A stretch of DNA of 64,000 nt from Patiria miniata (lineage: Eukaryota; Echinodermata; Asteroidea; Valvatida; Asterinidae): contig NW_024037074.1 in the NCBI RefSeq assembly GCF_015706575.1, positions 620,001 through 684,000 of the forward strand. The letters are read 5' to 3'. This document shows positions 21,602 through 36,100 of this stretch, one piece after another. Each line of letters starts with the position of its first letter. The first letter of the stretch is position 1. Position numbers and translations under genes: made by a program. Under the pieces are notes generated by a model, which saw only the letters and a program-made list of their open reading frames with translations, ran no database searches and was not told the DNA's origin.

Positions 21602-21807
21602 GGTAGAACTCATTCACATCACAACACAGGCTGTGATGTCACGCAACAGGATTTTCACAACAAAAGTTGAAAATTGATTCTTTCCAACAGCATGCCAAAA
21701 ATATTCTGCCCCGATGGCTTTGACAAAAGAACGTATGAAGACAAATGTCAAATGAGGGGCCACTATTAAAACGTGGGAGAACTAACAGCCTGAAAGCCAC
21801 TTAACTA

Positions 21808-21813
21808 AATAAA
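21808..21813 (+). terminator. Polyadenylation signal of the zinc-finger gene
   Basis: AATAAA about 200 bases after the stop codon at 21,601. It is the first good signal downstream. Confidence 0.5.
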
Positions 21814-21918
21814 ACCGGACATATTTTGTAAACAGTGTACACTCAGTGTTGTCTTAGGGCTTAGTTGGGGGGGGGGACTTGAACTAATGAGTTGAGTCTT
21901 CATGGAAGTTGGTCTTAC

Positions 21919-22067
21919 CTGAATGAATAATTTTACCAAAGCAACTGGCCTTGGTCTCTCCTATCTTTTCGAGTTCTCGATGGGCAATCCCGAATCCGCT
22001 CAGTGAATGGGCGTCCTTGAAGGCCCAAACAGATCCACGTAGGTCCTCAAACACTTTATATCTATTA
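21919..22067 (-). CDS. PhnD-family (phosphonate-binding-like) protein, internal exon
   Basis: A 149-nt minus-strand exon with a TTTCAG acceptor (complement of 22,068-22,073) and a GTAAGA donor (complement of 21,913-21,918); phase 2 in, phase 1 out. It encodes NRYKVFEDLRGSVWAFKD, then AHSLSGFGIAHREL and a closing FGKIIHSG. FEDLRG..WAF.D..SLSG with a later F.K..HSG is the signature of the PhnD-like periplasmic-binding fold, known for bacterial phosphonate uptake and present in uncharacterised animal proteins. Flanking exons are not found: upstream lies the satellite, and downstream is the 3' end of the convergent zinc-finger gene. It could be an isolated pseudo-exon. Confidence 0.55.
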
Positions 22068-22296
22068 CTGAAACATAAACGATGCAATTATGATTAACAT
22101 TGGAACATTTGGTCGTATGTATAAAAACTAGCATTTGCTTTTTTTTTTTACTGCGTATTTTTAAGCATAACTTTTATTTGCATGAATAAAAATGAGAGCA
22201 AATGCTTTCACTATTTGCTTCAAGCTAAAAGTATTTGCTTTTTTACTTTTTGGCTTTTGCTAGACTAGAAGTTGGACTGGTTTCAAACTTGAAAAA
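22068..22296. other. Spacer between the PhnD-like exon and the satellite
   Basis: AT-rich, with GCATTTGCTTTTTTTTT and related ATTTGCTT repeats; no gene seen. Confidence 0.4.
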
Positions 22297-23161
22297 AATG
22301 TAAAGTTTCAATTGACCTCAAATTAATACAATTTTAAAATCTAAAACTCGAACTGTGGGACTTGAACCAGCAACCTTCAGCAGTTCAGATTTAGGGTCAT
22401 CAGTCCGTATAACTTGATTAAGCACAACTTCACACTATTTTGTGGTTACAAAATTAACTGTCAAGTTTCAATTGACCTAAAAAGTAATACAATTTGAAAT
22501 CTAAAATTCCCAGCGTGGGAATGAATCTGCAACCTTTACATTTAGAGTCAGCAGTCTGAACCACTGAACTAAGCATAATTTCATGCTTTTTAGTAGTTAC
22601 GGAATTAACTATGAAGTTTAAATTTACCCAAAAAGAAATAAAATTTGAAAATCTAAAATTCCCACCCTGGATTTGAACCCACAACCTTCAGATTTCAAGT
22701 CAGCCGTCCGTACCATTAGACTAAGCATAATTTCACACTTTGTAGTGGTTACGAAATTAACTATCAAGTTTAAATTTACCCAAAAAGAAATAAATTTTAA
22801 AATCTTAAATTTCCACCCTGGATTTGAACCCAGAACCTTCAGATTTAGAGTCAGCAGTCTGTACCATTGGACTAAGCATAATTTCACACTTTTTAGTGGT
22901 TACGAAATTAACTATCAAGTTTAAATTTACCCAAAAAGACATACAATTTGAAAATTTAAAATTTCCACCCTGAATTTGAACCCGCAACCTTCAGATTTCA
23001 AGTGAGCAGTCCATACCATAAGACTAAGCATAATTTCACACCTTTTAAAGGTTACAAAATGAACTATAAAGCTTCAATTTACCCAAAAAGAAATAAATTG
23101 AAAATCTAAAATTCCCAGCCTGGACTTGAACCCACAACCTTCAGATTTCGAGTCAGCAGTC

Positions 23162-26100
23162 CATACCATTGGACTAAGCATAATTTCACACTTTTTAAAC
23201 GTTACGAAATTAACTATCAAGTTTAAATTTACCCCAAAAGACATAAAACTTTAAAATCTAAAATTCCCAGCCTGGACTTGAACCCACAACCTTCAGATTT
23301 CAAGTGAGCAGTCCATACCATTGGACTAAGCATAATTTCACACCTTTTAAAGGTTACGAAATAAACTCTTATGCTTCAATTTACCCAAAAATTAATAAAA
23401 TTTTAAAATCAAAAATTTCCACCCTGGATTTGAACCCGCAACCTTCAGATTTCGAGTCAGCAGTCCATACCATTGGACTAAGCATAATTTCACACTTAAT
23501 GGTTACGAAATTAACTGTAAAGCGTCAATTTACCCAAAAATGAATAAAATTTGAAAATCTAAAATTCCCACCCAGGATTTGAACCCACAACCTTCAGATT
23601 TAGAGTAAGCAGTCCATACCATTGGATTAAGCATAATTTCACACTTTTTAGTGGTAACGAAATTAACTATAATGTTTTAATTTACAAAAAAAGAAATAGA
23701 ATTTTAAAATCTAAAATTCCCACCCTGGACTTGAACCCACAACCTTCAGATTTCGAGTCAGTAGTCCATACCATTGGACTTAGCATAATTTCACACTTTT
23801 TAAACGTTACGAAATTAACTATCAAGTTTAAATTTACCCCAAAAGACATAAAACTTTAAAATCTAAAATTCCCACCCTGGATTTGAACCCACAACCTTCA
23901 GATTTAGAGTCAGCAGTACATACCATTGGACTAAGCATAATTTCACACTTTTTAGTGGTTACGAAATTAACTATCAAGTTTAAATTTACCCCAAAAGACA
24001 TAACATTTTAAAATCTAAAATTTTCACCCTGGATTTGAGCCCGCAACCTTCAGATTTCGAGTCAGCAGTCCATACCATTGGACTAAGCATAATTTCACAC
24101 TTTTTAAAGGTTACGAAATAAACTTTAATGCTTCAATTTACCCAAAATTTAATAAAATTTTACAATCTAAAATTCCCACCCTGGATTTGAACCCACAACC
24201 TTCAGATTTTGAGTCGGCCGTCCGTACCATTGGACTAAGCATAATTTCACACTATTAAGTGGTAACGAAATTAACTATAATGTTTTAATTTACCCAAAAA
24301 TTAATAAAATTTTAAAATCTAAAATTCCCACCCTGGATTTGAACCCACAACCTTCAGATTTAGAGTCAGCAGTACATACCATTGAACTAAGCATAATTTC
24401 ACACTTTTTAAGGTTACGAAATAAACTATCAGCTTCAATTTACCCAAAAATTAACAAAATTTTAAAATCTGAAATTCCCACCCTGGATTTGAACCCACAA
24501 CCTTCAGATTTCAAGTCAGCAGTCCATACCATTGGACTAAGCATAATTTCACACTTTTTTAGTGGTTACGAAATTAACTATCAAGTTTTAATTTACCCAA
24601 AAAGAAATAGAATTTTAAAATCTAAAATTCCCACCCTAGACTTGAACCCACAACCTTCAGATTTCGAGTCAGCAGTCCGTACCATTGGACTAAGCATAAT
24701 TTCACACTTTTTAAACGTTACAAAATTAACTATCAAGTTTAAATTTACCCCAAAAGACATAAAACTTTAAAATCTAAAATTCCCAGCCTGGACTTGAACC
24801 CACAACCTTCAGATTTCAAGTGAGCAGTCCATACCATTGGACTTAGCATCATTTCACACCTTTTAAAGGTTACGAAATAAACTATTATGCTTCAATTTAC
24901 CCAAAAATTAATAAAATTTTAAAATCAAAAATTCCCACCCTGGATTTGAACCCGCAACCTTCAGATTTCGAGTCGGCCGTCCGTACCATTGGACTAAGCA
25001 TAATTTTACACTATTTAGTGGTTACGAAATTAACTATAATGTTTTAATTTACCCAAAAAGAAATAGAATTTTAAAATCTAAAATTCCCACCCTAGACTTG
25101 AACCCACAACCTTCAGATTTCAAGTCAGCAGTCCATACCATTGGACTAAGCATAATTTCACACTTATTAAATGTTACGAAATAAAGTATAATGCTTCAAT
25201 TTACCCAAAAATGAATAAAATTTGAAAAACTCAAATTCCCACCCTGGATTTGAACCCACAACCTTCAGATTTAGAGTCAGCTGTCCATACCATTGGATTA
25301 AGCATAATTTCACACTTTTTAGTGGTTACGAAATTAACTATAATGTTTTAATTACCCAAAAAGAAATAACATTTTAAAATGTAAAATTCCCACCCTGGAT
25401 TTGAACCCAAAACCTTCAGATTTCGAGTCAGCCGTCCGTACCATTGGACTAAGCATAATTTCACACTTTTTAGTGGTTACGAAATTAACTATAATGTTTT
25501 AATTTACCCAAAAGAAATAAAATTTTAAAATTAAAAATTTCCATACTGGATTTGAACCCACAACCTTCAGATTTCCAGTCAGCAGTCCATACCATTGGAC
25601 TAAGCATAATTTCACACTTTTTAAAGGTTACGAAATTAACTATAATGTTTCAATTTACCCAAAAGAAATAAAATTTTAAAATTAAAAATTTCTATACTGG
25701 ATTTGAACCAAAAATTAATAAAATTTTAAAATCTAAAATTCCCACCCTGAATTTGAACCCCCAACCTTCATATTTCGAATCAGCAGTCCATACCATTGGA
25801 CTAAGCATAATTTCACACTTTTAAATGTTACGAAATTAACTATAATGTTTTAATTACCCAAAAAGAAATAAAATTTTAAAATTAAAAATTTCCATACTGG
25901 ATTTGAACCCACAACCTTCAGATTTCAAGTGAGCAGTCCATACCATTGGACTAAGCATAATTTCACACTTTTTAAACGTTACGAAATTAACTATCAAGTT
26001 TAAATTTACCCCAAAAGAAATAAAATTTAAAAATCTAAAATTCCCAGCCTGGATTTAAACCCACAACCTTCAGATTTCAAGTCAGCTGTCCGTACAATTG

Positions 26101-29100
26101 GACTAAGCATAATTTCACACTTTTTAAAGGTTACGAAATAAACTATAATGCTTCAATTTACCCAAAAATTAATAAAATTTTAAAATCTAAAATTCCCACC
26201 CTGAATTTGAACCCCAACCTTCATATTTCGAGTCAGCAGTCCATACCATTGGACTAAGCATAATTTCACATATTAAATGTTACGAAATTAACTATAATGT
26301 TTTAATTTACCCAAAAAGAAATAAAATTTTAAAATCTAAAATTCTCACCCTGGATTTGAACCCGCAACCTTCAGATTTCGAGTCGGCCGTCCGTACTATT
26401 GGACTAAGCATAATTTCACACTATTTAGTGGTTACGAAATTAACTATAATGTTTTAATTTACCCAAAAATTAATAAAATTTTAAAATCTAAAACTCCCAC
26501 CCTGGATTTGACCCCACAACCTTCAGATTTAGAGTCAGCAGTACATACCATTGGATTAAGAATAATTTCACACTTTTTAGTGGTTACGAAATTAACTATC
26601 AAGTTTAAATTTACCCCAAAAGACATAACATTTTAAAATCTAAAATTTTCACCCTGGATTTGAACCCGCAACCTTCAGATTTCGAGTCAGCAGTTCATAC
26701 CATTGGACTAAGCATAATTTCACACTTTTTAAAGGTTACGAAATAACCATAATGCTTCAATTTACCCAAAAATTAATACAATTTTAAAATCTAAAATTCC
26801 CACCCTGGATTTGAACCTGCAACCTTCATATTTCGAGTCAGCAGTCCATACCATTGGACTAAGCATAATTTCACACTTTTAAATGTTACGAAATTAACTA
26901 TAATGTTTTAATCTACCCCAAAAGACATAAAATTTTAAAATCTAAAATTCCTACCCTGGATTTGAACCCGCAACCTTCAGATTTTGAGTCGGCCGTCCGT
27001 ACCATTGGACTAAGCATAATTTCACACTATTTAGTGGTTACGAAATTAACTATAATGTTTTAATTTACCCAAAAATTAATAAAATTTTAAAATCTAAAAT
27101 TCCCACCCTGAATTTGAACCCGCAACCTTCAGATTTAGAGTCAGCAGTACATACCATTGGACTAAGCATAATTTCACACTTTTTAGTGGTTCCGAAATTA
27201 ACTATCAAGTTTAAATTTACCCCAAAAGACATAACATTTTAAAATCTAAAATTTTCACCCTGGATTTGAACCCGCAACCTTCAGATTTCGAGTCAGCAGT
27301 CCATACCATTGGACTAAGCATAATTTCACACTTTTTAAAGGTTACGAAATAACCATAATGCTTCAATTTACCCAAAAATTAATAAAATTTTAAAATCTAA
27401 AATTCCCACCCTGGATTTGATCCCGCAACCTTCAGATTTCGATTTGGCCGTCCGTACCATTGGACTAAGCATAATTTCACACTATTTAGTGGTTACGAAA
27501 TTAACTATAATGTTTTAATTTACCCAAAAAGAAATAAAATTTTAAAATCTAAAATTCCCACCCTGTATTTGAACCCACAACCTTCAGATTTAGAGTCAGC
27601 ACTACATACCATTGGACTAGGCATAATTTCACACTTTATAGTGGTAACGAAATTAACTATCAAGTTTAAATTTACCCCAAAAGACATAACATTTTAAAAT
27701 CTCAAATTCCCACCCTGGATTTGAACCCACAACCTTCAGATTTAGAGTCAGCAGTACATACCATTGGACTAAGCATAATTTCACACTTTTTAGTGGTTAC
27801 GAAATTAACTATCAAGTTTAAATTTACCCCAAAAGACATAACATTTTAAAATCTAAAATTTTCACCCTGGATTTGAACCCGCAACCTTCAGATTTCGAGT
27901 CAGCAGTCCATACCATTGGACTAAGCATAATTTCACACTTTTTAAAGGTTACGAAATAAACTTTAATGCTTCAATTTACCCAAAAATTAATAAAATTTTA
28001 AAATCTAAAATTCCCACCCTGGATTTGAACCCGCAACCTTCAGATTTGGATTTGGCCGTCCGTACCATTAGACTAAGCATAATTTCACACTATTTAGTGG
28101 TTACGAAATTAACTATAATGTTTTAATTTACCCAAAAAGAAATAAAATTTTAAAATCTAAAATTCCCACCCTGTATTTGAACCCACAACCTTCAGATTTA
28201 GAGTCAGCACTACATACCATTGGACTAGGCATAATTTCACACTTTATAGTGGTAACGAAATTAACTATCAAGTTTAAATTTACCCCAAAAGACATAACAT
28301 TTTAAAATCTCAAATTCCCACCCTGGATCTGAACCCACAACCTTCAGATTTCGAGTCAGCAGTCCGTACCATTGGACTAAGCATAATTTCACACTTTTTA
28401 AACGTTACGAAATTAACTATCAGGTTTAAATTTACCCAAAAAGAAATAAATTTTAAAATCTAAAATTTTCACCCTGGATTTGAACCCACAACCTTCAGAT
28501 CTAGAGTCGGCTGTCCGTACCATTGGATTAAACATAATTTCACACTATTTAGTGGTTACGAAATTAACTATAATGTTTTAATTTACCCAAAAATTAATAA
28601 AATTTTAAAATCTAAAATTTTCTCTGGATTTGAACCCGCAACCTTCAAATTTCGAGTCGGCCGTCCATAACATTGGACTAAGCATAATTTCACACTTTTT
28701 AGTGGTTACGAAATTAACTAAAATGTTTAAATTTACCCAAAAAGAAATAAAATTTTAAAATCTAAAATTCCCAGCCTGGATTTGAACCCACAACCTTCAG
28801 ATTTAGAGTCAGCAGTCCGTACCATTGGACTAATCATAATTTCACACTTTTTAAAGGTTACGAAATAAACTATAATGCTTCAATTTACCCAAAAATTCAT
28901 AAAATTTTAAAATCTAAAATTCCCACCCTGGATTTGAACCCACAACCTTCAGATTTAGAGTCAGCAGTACATACCATTGGACTAAGCATAATTTCACACT
29001 TTTTAGTGGTTACGAAATTAACTATCAAGTTTAAATTTACCCAAAAAGACATACAATTTGAAAATCTAAAATTTTCACCCTGGATTTGAACCCACAACCT

Positions 29101-30183
29101 TCAGATTTCGAGTCGGCCGTCCATAACATTGGACTAAGCATAATTTCACACTTTTTAGTGGTTACGAAATTAACTAAAATGTTTAAATTTACCCCAAAAG
29201 ACATAAAACTTTAAAATCTAAAATTCCCAGCCTGGACTTGAACCCACAACCTTCAGATTTCGAGTCGGCCGTCCGTACCATTGGACTAAGCATAATTTTA
29301 CACTATTTAGTGGTTACGAAATTAACTATCAAGTTTAAATTTACCCCAAAAGAAATAACATTTTAAAATCTAAAATTTTCACCCTGGACTTGAACCCACA
29401 ACCTTCAGATTTCGAGTCAGCAGTCCATACCATTGGACTAAGCATAATTTCTCACTTTTTAAAGGTGACGAAATTAACTATAATGTTTCAATTTACCCAA
29501 AAATTAATAAAATTTTAAAATCTAAAATTCCCACCCTGAATTTGAACCCACAACCTTCAGATTTAGAGTCAGCAGTACATACCATTGGACTAAGCATAAT
29601 TTCACACTTTTAAATGTTACGAAATTAACTATAATGTTTTAATCTACCCAAAAAGAAATAAAATTTTAAAATTTAAAATTCCCACCCTGGATTTGAACCC
29701 GCAACCTTCAGATTTCGAGTCGGCCGTCCATACCATTGGACTAAGCATAATTTCACACTATTTAGTGGTTACGAAATTAACTATCAAGTTTTAATTTACC
29801 CAAAAATTAATAAAATTTTAAAATCTAAAATTCCCACCCTGAATTTGAACCCACAACCTTCAGATTTAGAGTCAGCAGTACATACCATTGGACTAAGAAA
29901 AATTTCACACTTTTTAGTGGTTACGAAATTAACTATCAAGTTTAAATTTACCCAAAAAGACATAACATTTTAAAATCTAAAATTTTCACCCTGGACTTGA
30001 ACCCACAACCTTCAGATTTCGAGTCAGCAGTCCATACCATTGGACTAAGCATAATTTCTCACTTTTTAAAGGTGACGAAATAAACTATAATGCTTCATTT
30101 TCCCAAAAATTAATAAAATTTTAAAATCTAAAATTCCCACCCTGAATTTGAACCCACAACCTTCAGATTTAGAGTCAGCAGTA
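23162..30183. repeat. 7,022-bp satellite block, copy A
   Basis: This block of about 47 units is followed directly by a nearly identical copy. I saw three differences over its length: one C fewer in a C-run near 26,215, C for T near 29,488, and CCCTGG where copy B has CCATGG near 29,688. The left boundary is where the match with copy B starts, after a CC/AC difference. Confidence 0.85.
27241..28440. repeat. ~600-bp (four-unit) higher-order repeat
   Basis: A four-unit block with the rare variants CCCTGTATTTGAACCC, AGCACTACATACC and GACTAGGCATAA appears twice, offset 600-602 bp, with several differences (for example GATCCCGC versus GAACCCGC). The same pair recurs in copy B near 34,260-35,460. 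It is older than the 7-kb duplication. Confidence 0.7.
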
Positions 30184-33100
30184 CATACCATTGGACTAAG
30201 CATAATTTCACACTTTTTAAACGTTACGAAATTAACTATCAAGTTTAAATTTACCCCAAAAGACATAAAACTTTAAAATCTAAAATTCCCAGCCTGGACT
30301 TGAACCCACAACCTTCAGATTTCAAGTGAGCAGTCCATACCATTGGACTAAGCATAATTTCACACCTTTTAAAGGTTACGAAATAAACTCTTATGCTTCA
30401 ATTTACCCAAAAATTAATAAAATTTTAAAATCAAAAATTTCCACCCTGGATTTGAACCCGCAACCTTCAGATTTCGAGTCAGCAGTCCATACCATTGGAC
30501 TAAGCATAATTTCACACTTAATGGTTACGAAATTAACTGTAAAGCGTCAATTTACCCAAAAATGAATAAAATTTGAAAATCTAAAATTCCCACCCAGGAT
30601 TTGAACCCACAACCTTCAGATTTAGAGTAAGCAGTCCATACCATTGGATTAAGCATAATTTCACACTTTTTAGTGGTAACGAAATTAACTATAATGTTTT
30701 AATTTACAAAAAAAGAAATAGAATTTTAAAATCTAAAATTCCCACCCTGGACTTGAACCCACAACCTTCAGATTTCGAGTCAGTAGTCCATACCATTGGA
30801 CTTAGCATAATTTCACACTTTTTAAACGTTACGAAATTAACTATCAAGTTTAAATTTACCCCAAAAGACATAAAACTTTAAAATCTAAAATTCCCACCCT
30901 GGATTTGAACCCACAACCTTCAGATTTAGAGTCAGCAGTACATACCATTGGACTAAGCATAATTTCACACTTTTTAGTGGTTACGAAATTAACTATCAAG
31001 TTTAAATTTACCCCAAAAGACATAACATTTTAAAATCTAAAATTTTCACCCTGGATTTGAGCCCGCAACCTTCAGATTTCGAGTCAGCAGTCCATACCAT
31101 TGGACTAAGCATAATTTCACACTTTTTAAAGGTTACGAAATAAACTTTAATGCTTCAATTTACCCAAAATTTAATAAAATTTTACAATCTAAAATTCCCA
31201 CCCTGGATTTGAACCCACAACCTTCAGATTTTGAGTCGGCCGTCCGTACCATTGGACTAAGCATAATTTCACACTATTAAGTGGTAACGAAATTAACTAT
31301 AATGTTTTAATTTACCCAAAAATTAATAAAATTTTAAAATCTAAAATTCCCACCCTGGATTTGAACCCACAACCTTCAGATTTAGAGTCAGCAGTACATA
31401 CCATTGAACTAAGCATAATTTCACACTTTTTAAGGTTACGAAATAAACTATCAGCTTCAATTTACCCAAAAATTAACAAAATTTTAAAATCTGAAATTCC
31501 CACCCTGGATTTGAACCCACAACCTTCAGATTTCAAGTCAGCAGTCCATACCATTGGACTAAGCATAATTTCACACTTTTTTAGTGGTTACGAAATTAAC
31601 TATCAAGTTTTAATTTACCCAAAAAGAAATAGAATTTTAAAATCTAAAATTCCCACCCTAGACTTGAACCCACAACCTTCAGATTTCGAGTCAGCAGTCC
31701 GTACCATTGGACTAAGCATAATTTCACACTTTTTAAACGTTACAAAATTAACTATCAAGTTTAAATTTACCCCAAAAGACATAAAACTTTAAAATCTAAA
31801 ATTCCCAGCCTGGACTTGAACCCACAACCTTCAGATTTCAAGTGAGCAGTCCATACCATTGGACTTAGCATCATTTCACACCTTTTAAAGGTTACGAAAT
31901 AAACTATTATGCTTCAATTTACCCAAAAATTAATAAAATTTTAAAATCAAAAATTCCCACCCTGGATTTGAACCCGCAACCTTCAGATTTCGAGTCGGCC
32001 GTCCGTACCATTGGACTAAGCATAATTTTACACTATTTAGTGGTTACGAAATTAACTATAATGTTTTAATTTACCCAAAAAGAAATAGAATTTTAAAATC
32101 TAAAATTCCCACCCTAGACTTGAACCCACAACCTTCAGATTTCAAGTCAGCAGTCCATACCATTGGACTAAGCATAATTTCACACTTATTAAATGTTACG
32201 AAATAAAGTATAATGCTTCAATTTACCCAAAAATGAATAAAATTTGAAAAACTCAAATTCCCACCCTGGATTTGAACCCACAACCTTCAGATTTAGAGTC
32301 AGCTGTCCATACCATTGGATTAAGCATAATTTCACACTTTTTAGTGGTTACGAAATTAACTATAATGTTTTAATTACCCAAAAAGAAATAACATTTTAAA
32401 ATGTAAAATTCCCACCCTGGATTTGAACCCAAAACCTTCAGATTTCGAGTCAGCCGTCCGTACCATTGGACTAAGCATAATTTCACACTTTTTAGTGGTT
32501 ACGAAATTAACTATAATGTTTTAATTTACCCAAAAGAAATAAAATTTTAAAATTAAAAATTTCCATACTGGATTTGAACCCACAACCTTCAGATTTCCAG
32601 TCAGCAGTCCATACCATTGGACTAAGCATAATTTCACACTTTTTAAAGGTTACGAAATTAACTATAATGTTTCAATTTACCCAAAAGAAATAAAATTTTA
32701 AAATTAAAAATTTCTATACTGGATTTGAACCAAAAATTAATAAAATTTTAAAATCTAAAATTCCCACCCTGAATTTGAACCCCCAACCTTCATATTTCGA
32801 ATCAGCAGTCCATACCATTGGACTAAGCATAATTTCACACTTTTAAATGTTACGAAATTAACTATAATGTTTTAATTACCCAAAAAGAAATAAAATTTTA
32901 AAATTAAAAATTTCCATACTGGATTTGAACCCACAACCTTCAGATTTCAAGTGAGCAGTCCATACCATTGGACTAAGCATAATTTCACACTTTTTAAACG
33001 TTACGAAATTAACTATCAAGTTTAAATTTACCCCAAAAGAAATAAAATTTAAAAATCTAAAATTCCCAGCCTGGATTTAAACCCACAACCTTCAGATTTC

Positions 33101-36100
33101 AAGTCAGCTGTCCGTACAATTGGACTAAGCATAATTTCACACTTTTTAAAGGTTACGAAATAAACTATAATGCTTCAATTTACCCAAAAATTAATAAAAT
33201 TTTAAAATCTAAAATTCCCACCCTGAATTTGAACCCCCAACCTTCATATTTCGAGTCAGCAGTCCATACCATTGGACTAAGCATAATTTCACATATTAAA
33301 TGTTACGAAATTAACTATAATGTTTTAATTTACCCAAAAAGAAATAAAATTTTAAAATCTAAAATTCTCACCCTGGATTTGAACCCGCAACCTTCAGATT
33401 TCGAGTCGGCCGTCCGTACTATTGGACTAAGCATAATTTCACACTATTTAGTGGTTACGAAATTAACTATAATGTTTTAATTTACCCAAAAATTAATAAA
33501 ATTTTAAAATCTAAAACTCCCACCCTGGATTTGACCCCACAACCTTCAGATTTAGAGTCAGCAGTACATACCATTGGATTAAGAATAATTTCACACTTTT
33601 TAGTGGTTACGAAATTAACTATCAAGTTTAAATTTACCCCAAAAGACATAACATTTTAAAATCTAAAATTTTCACCCTGGATTTGAACCCGCAACCTTCA
33701 GATTTCGAGTCAGCAGTTCATACCATTGGACTAAGCATAATTTCACACTTTTTAAAGGTTACGAAATAACCATAATGCTTCAATTTACCCAAAAATTAAT
33801 ACAATTTTAAAATCTAAAATTCCCACCCTGGATTTGAACCTGCAACCTTCATATTTCGAGTCAGCAGTCCATACCATTGGACTAAGCATAATTTCACACT
33901 TTTAAATGTTACGAAATTAACTATAATGTTTTAATCTACCCCAAAAGACATAAAATTTTAAAATCTAAAATTCCTACCCTGGATTTGAACCCGCAACCTT
34001 CAGATTTTGAGTCGGCCGTCCGTACCATTGGACTAAGCATAATTTCACACTATTTAGTGGTTACGAAATTAACTATAATGTTTTAATTTACCCAAAAATT
34101 AATAAAATTTTAAAATCTAAAATTCCCACCCTGAATTTGAACCCGCAACCTTCAGATTTAGAGTCAGCAGTACATACCATTGGACTAAGCATAATTTCAC
34201 ACTTTTTAGTGGTTCCGAAATTAACTATCAAGTTTAAATTTACCCCAAAAGACATAACATTTTAAAATCTAAAATTTTCACCCTGGATTTGAACCCGCAA
34301 CCTTCAGATTTCGAGTCAGCAGTCCATACCATTGGACTAAGCATAATTTCACACTTTTTAAAGGTTACGAAATAACCATAATGCTTCAATTTACCCAAAA
34401 ATTAATAAAATTTTAAAATCTAAAATTCCCACCCTGGATTTGATCCCGCAACCTTCAGATTTCGATTTGGCCGTCCGTACCATTGGACTAAGCATAATTT
34501 CACACTATTTAGTGGTTACGAAATTAACTATAATGTTTTAATTTACCCAAAAAGAAATAAAATTTTAAAATCTAAAATTCCCACCCTGTATTTGAACCCA
34601 CAACCTTCAGATTTAGAGTCAGCACTACATACCATTGGACTAGGCATAATTTCACACTTTATAGTGGTAACGAAATTAACTATCAAGTTTAAATTTACCC
34701 CAAAAGACATAACATTTTAAAATCTCAAATTCCCACCCTGGATTTGAACCCACAACCTTCAGATTTAGAGTCAGCAGTACATACCATTGGACTAAGCATA
34801 ATTTCACACTTTTTAGTGGTTACGAAATTAACTATCAAGTTTAAATTTACCCCAAAAGACATAACATTTTAAAATCTAAAATTTTCACCCTGGATTTGAA
34901 CCCGCAACCTTCAGATTTCGAGTCAGCAGTCCATACCATTGGACTAAGCATAATTTCACACTTTTTAAAGGTTACGAAATAAACTTTAATGCTTCAATTT
35001 ACCCAAAAATTAATAAAATTTTAAAATCTAAAATTCCCACCCTGGATTTGAACCCGCAACCTTCAGATTTGGATTTGGCCGTCCGTACCATTAGACTAAG
35101 CATAATTTCACACTATTTAGTGGTTACGAAATTAACTATAATGTTTTAATTTACCCAAAAAGAAATAAAATTTTAAAATCTAAAATTCCCACCCTGTATT
35201 TGAACCCACAACCTTCAGATTTAGAGTCAGCACTACATACCATTGGACTAGGCATAATTTCACACTTTATAGTGGTAACGAAATTAACTATCAAGTTTAA
35301 ATTTACCCCAAAAGACATAACATTTTAAAATCTCAAATTCCCACCCTGGATCTGAACCCACAACCTTCAGATTTCGAGTCAGCAGTCCGTACCATTGGAC
35401 TAAGCATAATTTCACACTTTTTAAACGTTACGAAATTAACTATCAGGTTTAAATTTACCCAAAAAGAAATAAATTTTAAAATCTAAAATTTTCACCCTGG
35501 ATTTGAACCCACAACCTTCAGATCTAGAGTCGGCTGTCCGTACCATTGGATTAAACATAATTTCACACTATTTAGTGGTTACGAAATTAACTATAATGTT
35601 TTAATTTACCCAAAAATTAATAAAATTTTAAAATCTAAAATTTTCTCTGGATTTGAACCCGCAACCTTCAAATTTCGAGTCGGCCGTCCATAACATTGGA
35701 CTAAGCATAATTTCACACTTTTTAGTGGTTACGAAATTAACTAAAATGTTTAAATTTACCCAAAAAGAAATAAAATTTTAAAATCTAAAATTCCCAGCCT
35801 GGATTTGAACCCACAACCTTCAGATTTAGAGTCAGCAGTCCGTACCATTGGACTAATCATAATTTCACACTTTTTAAAGGTTACGAAATAAACTATAATG
35901 CTTCAATTTACCCAAAAATTCATAAAATTTTAAAATCTAAAATTCCCACCCTGGATTTGAACCCACAACCTTCAGATTTAGAGTCAGCAGTACATACCAT
36001 TGGACTAAGCATAATTTCACACTTTTTAGTGGTTACGAAATTAACTATCAAGTTTAAATTTACCCAAAAAGACATACAATTTGAAAATCTAAAATTTTCA

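Noticed and set aside
23304..33480. Open frames of 79, 83 and 143 residues in the satellite (for example 24,339-24,770 and 31,361-31,792)
   Set aside because: They are repeats of the same translated unit (LNPQPSDFESAVHTIGLSI), occur identically in both 7-kb blocks, and follow the 150-bp period. The period being a near multiple of three explains them.
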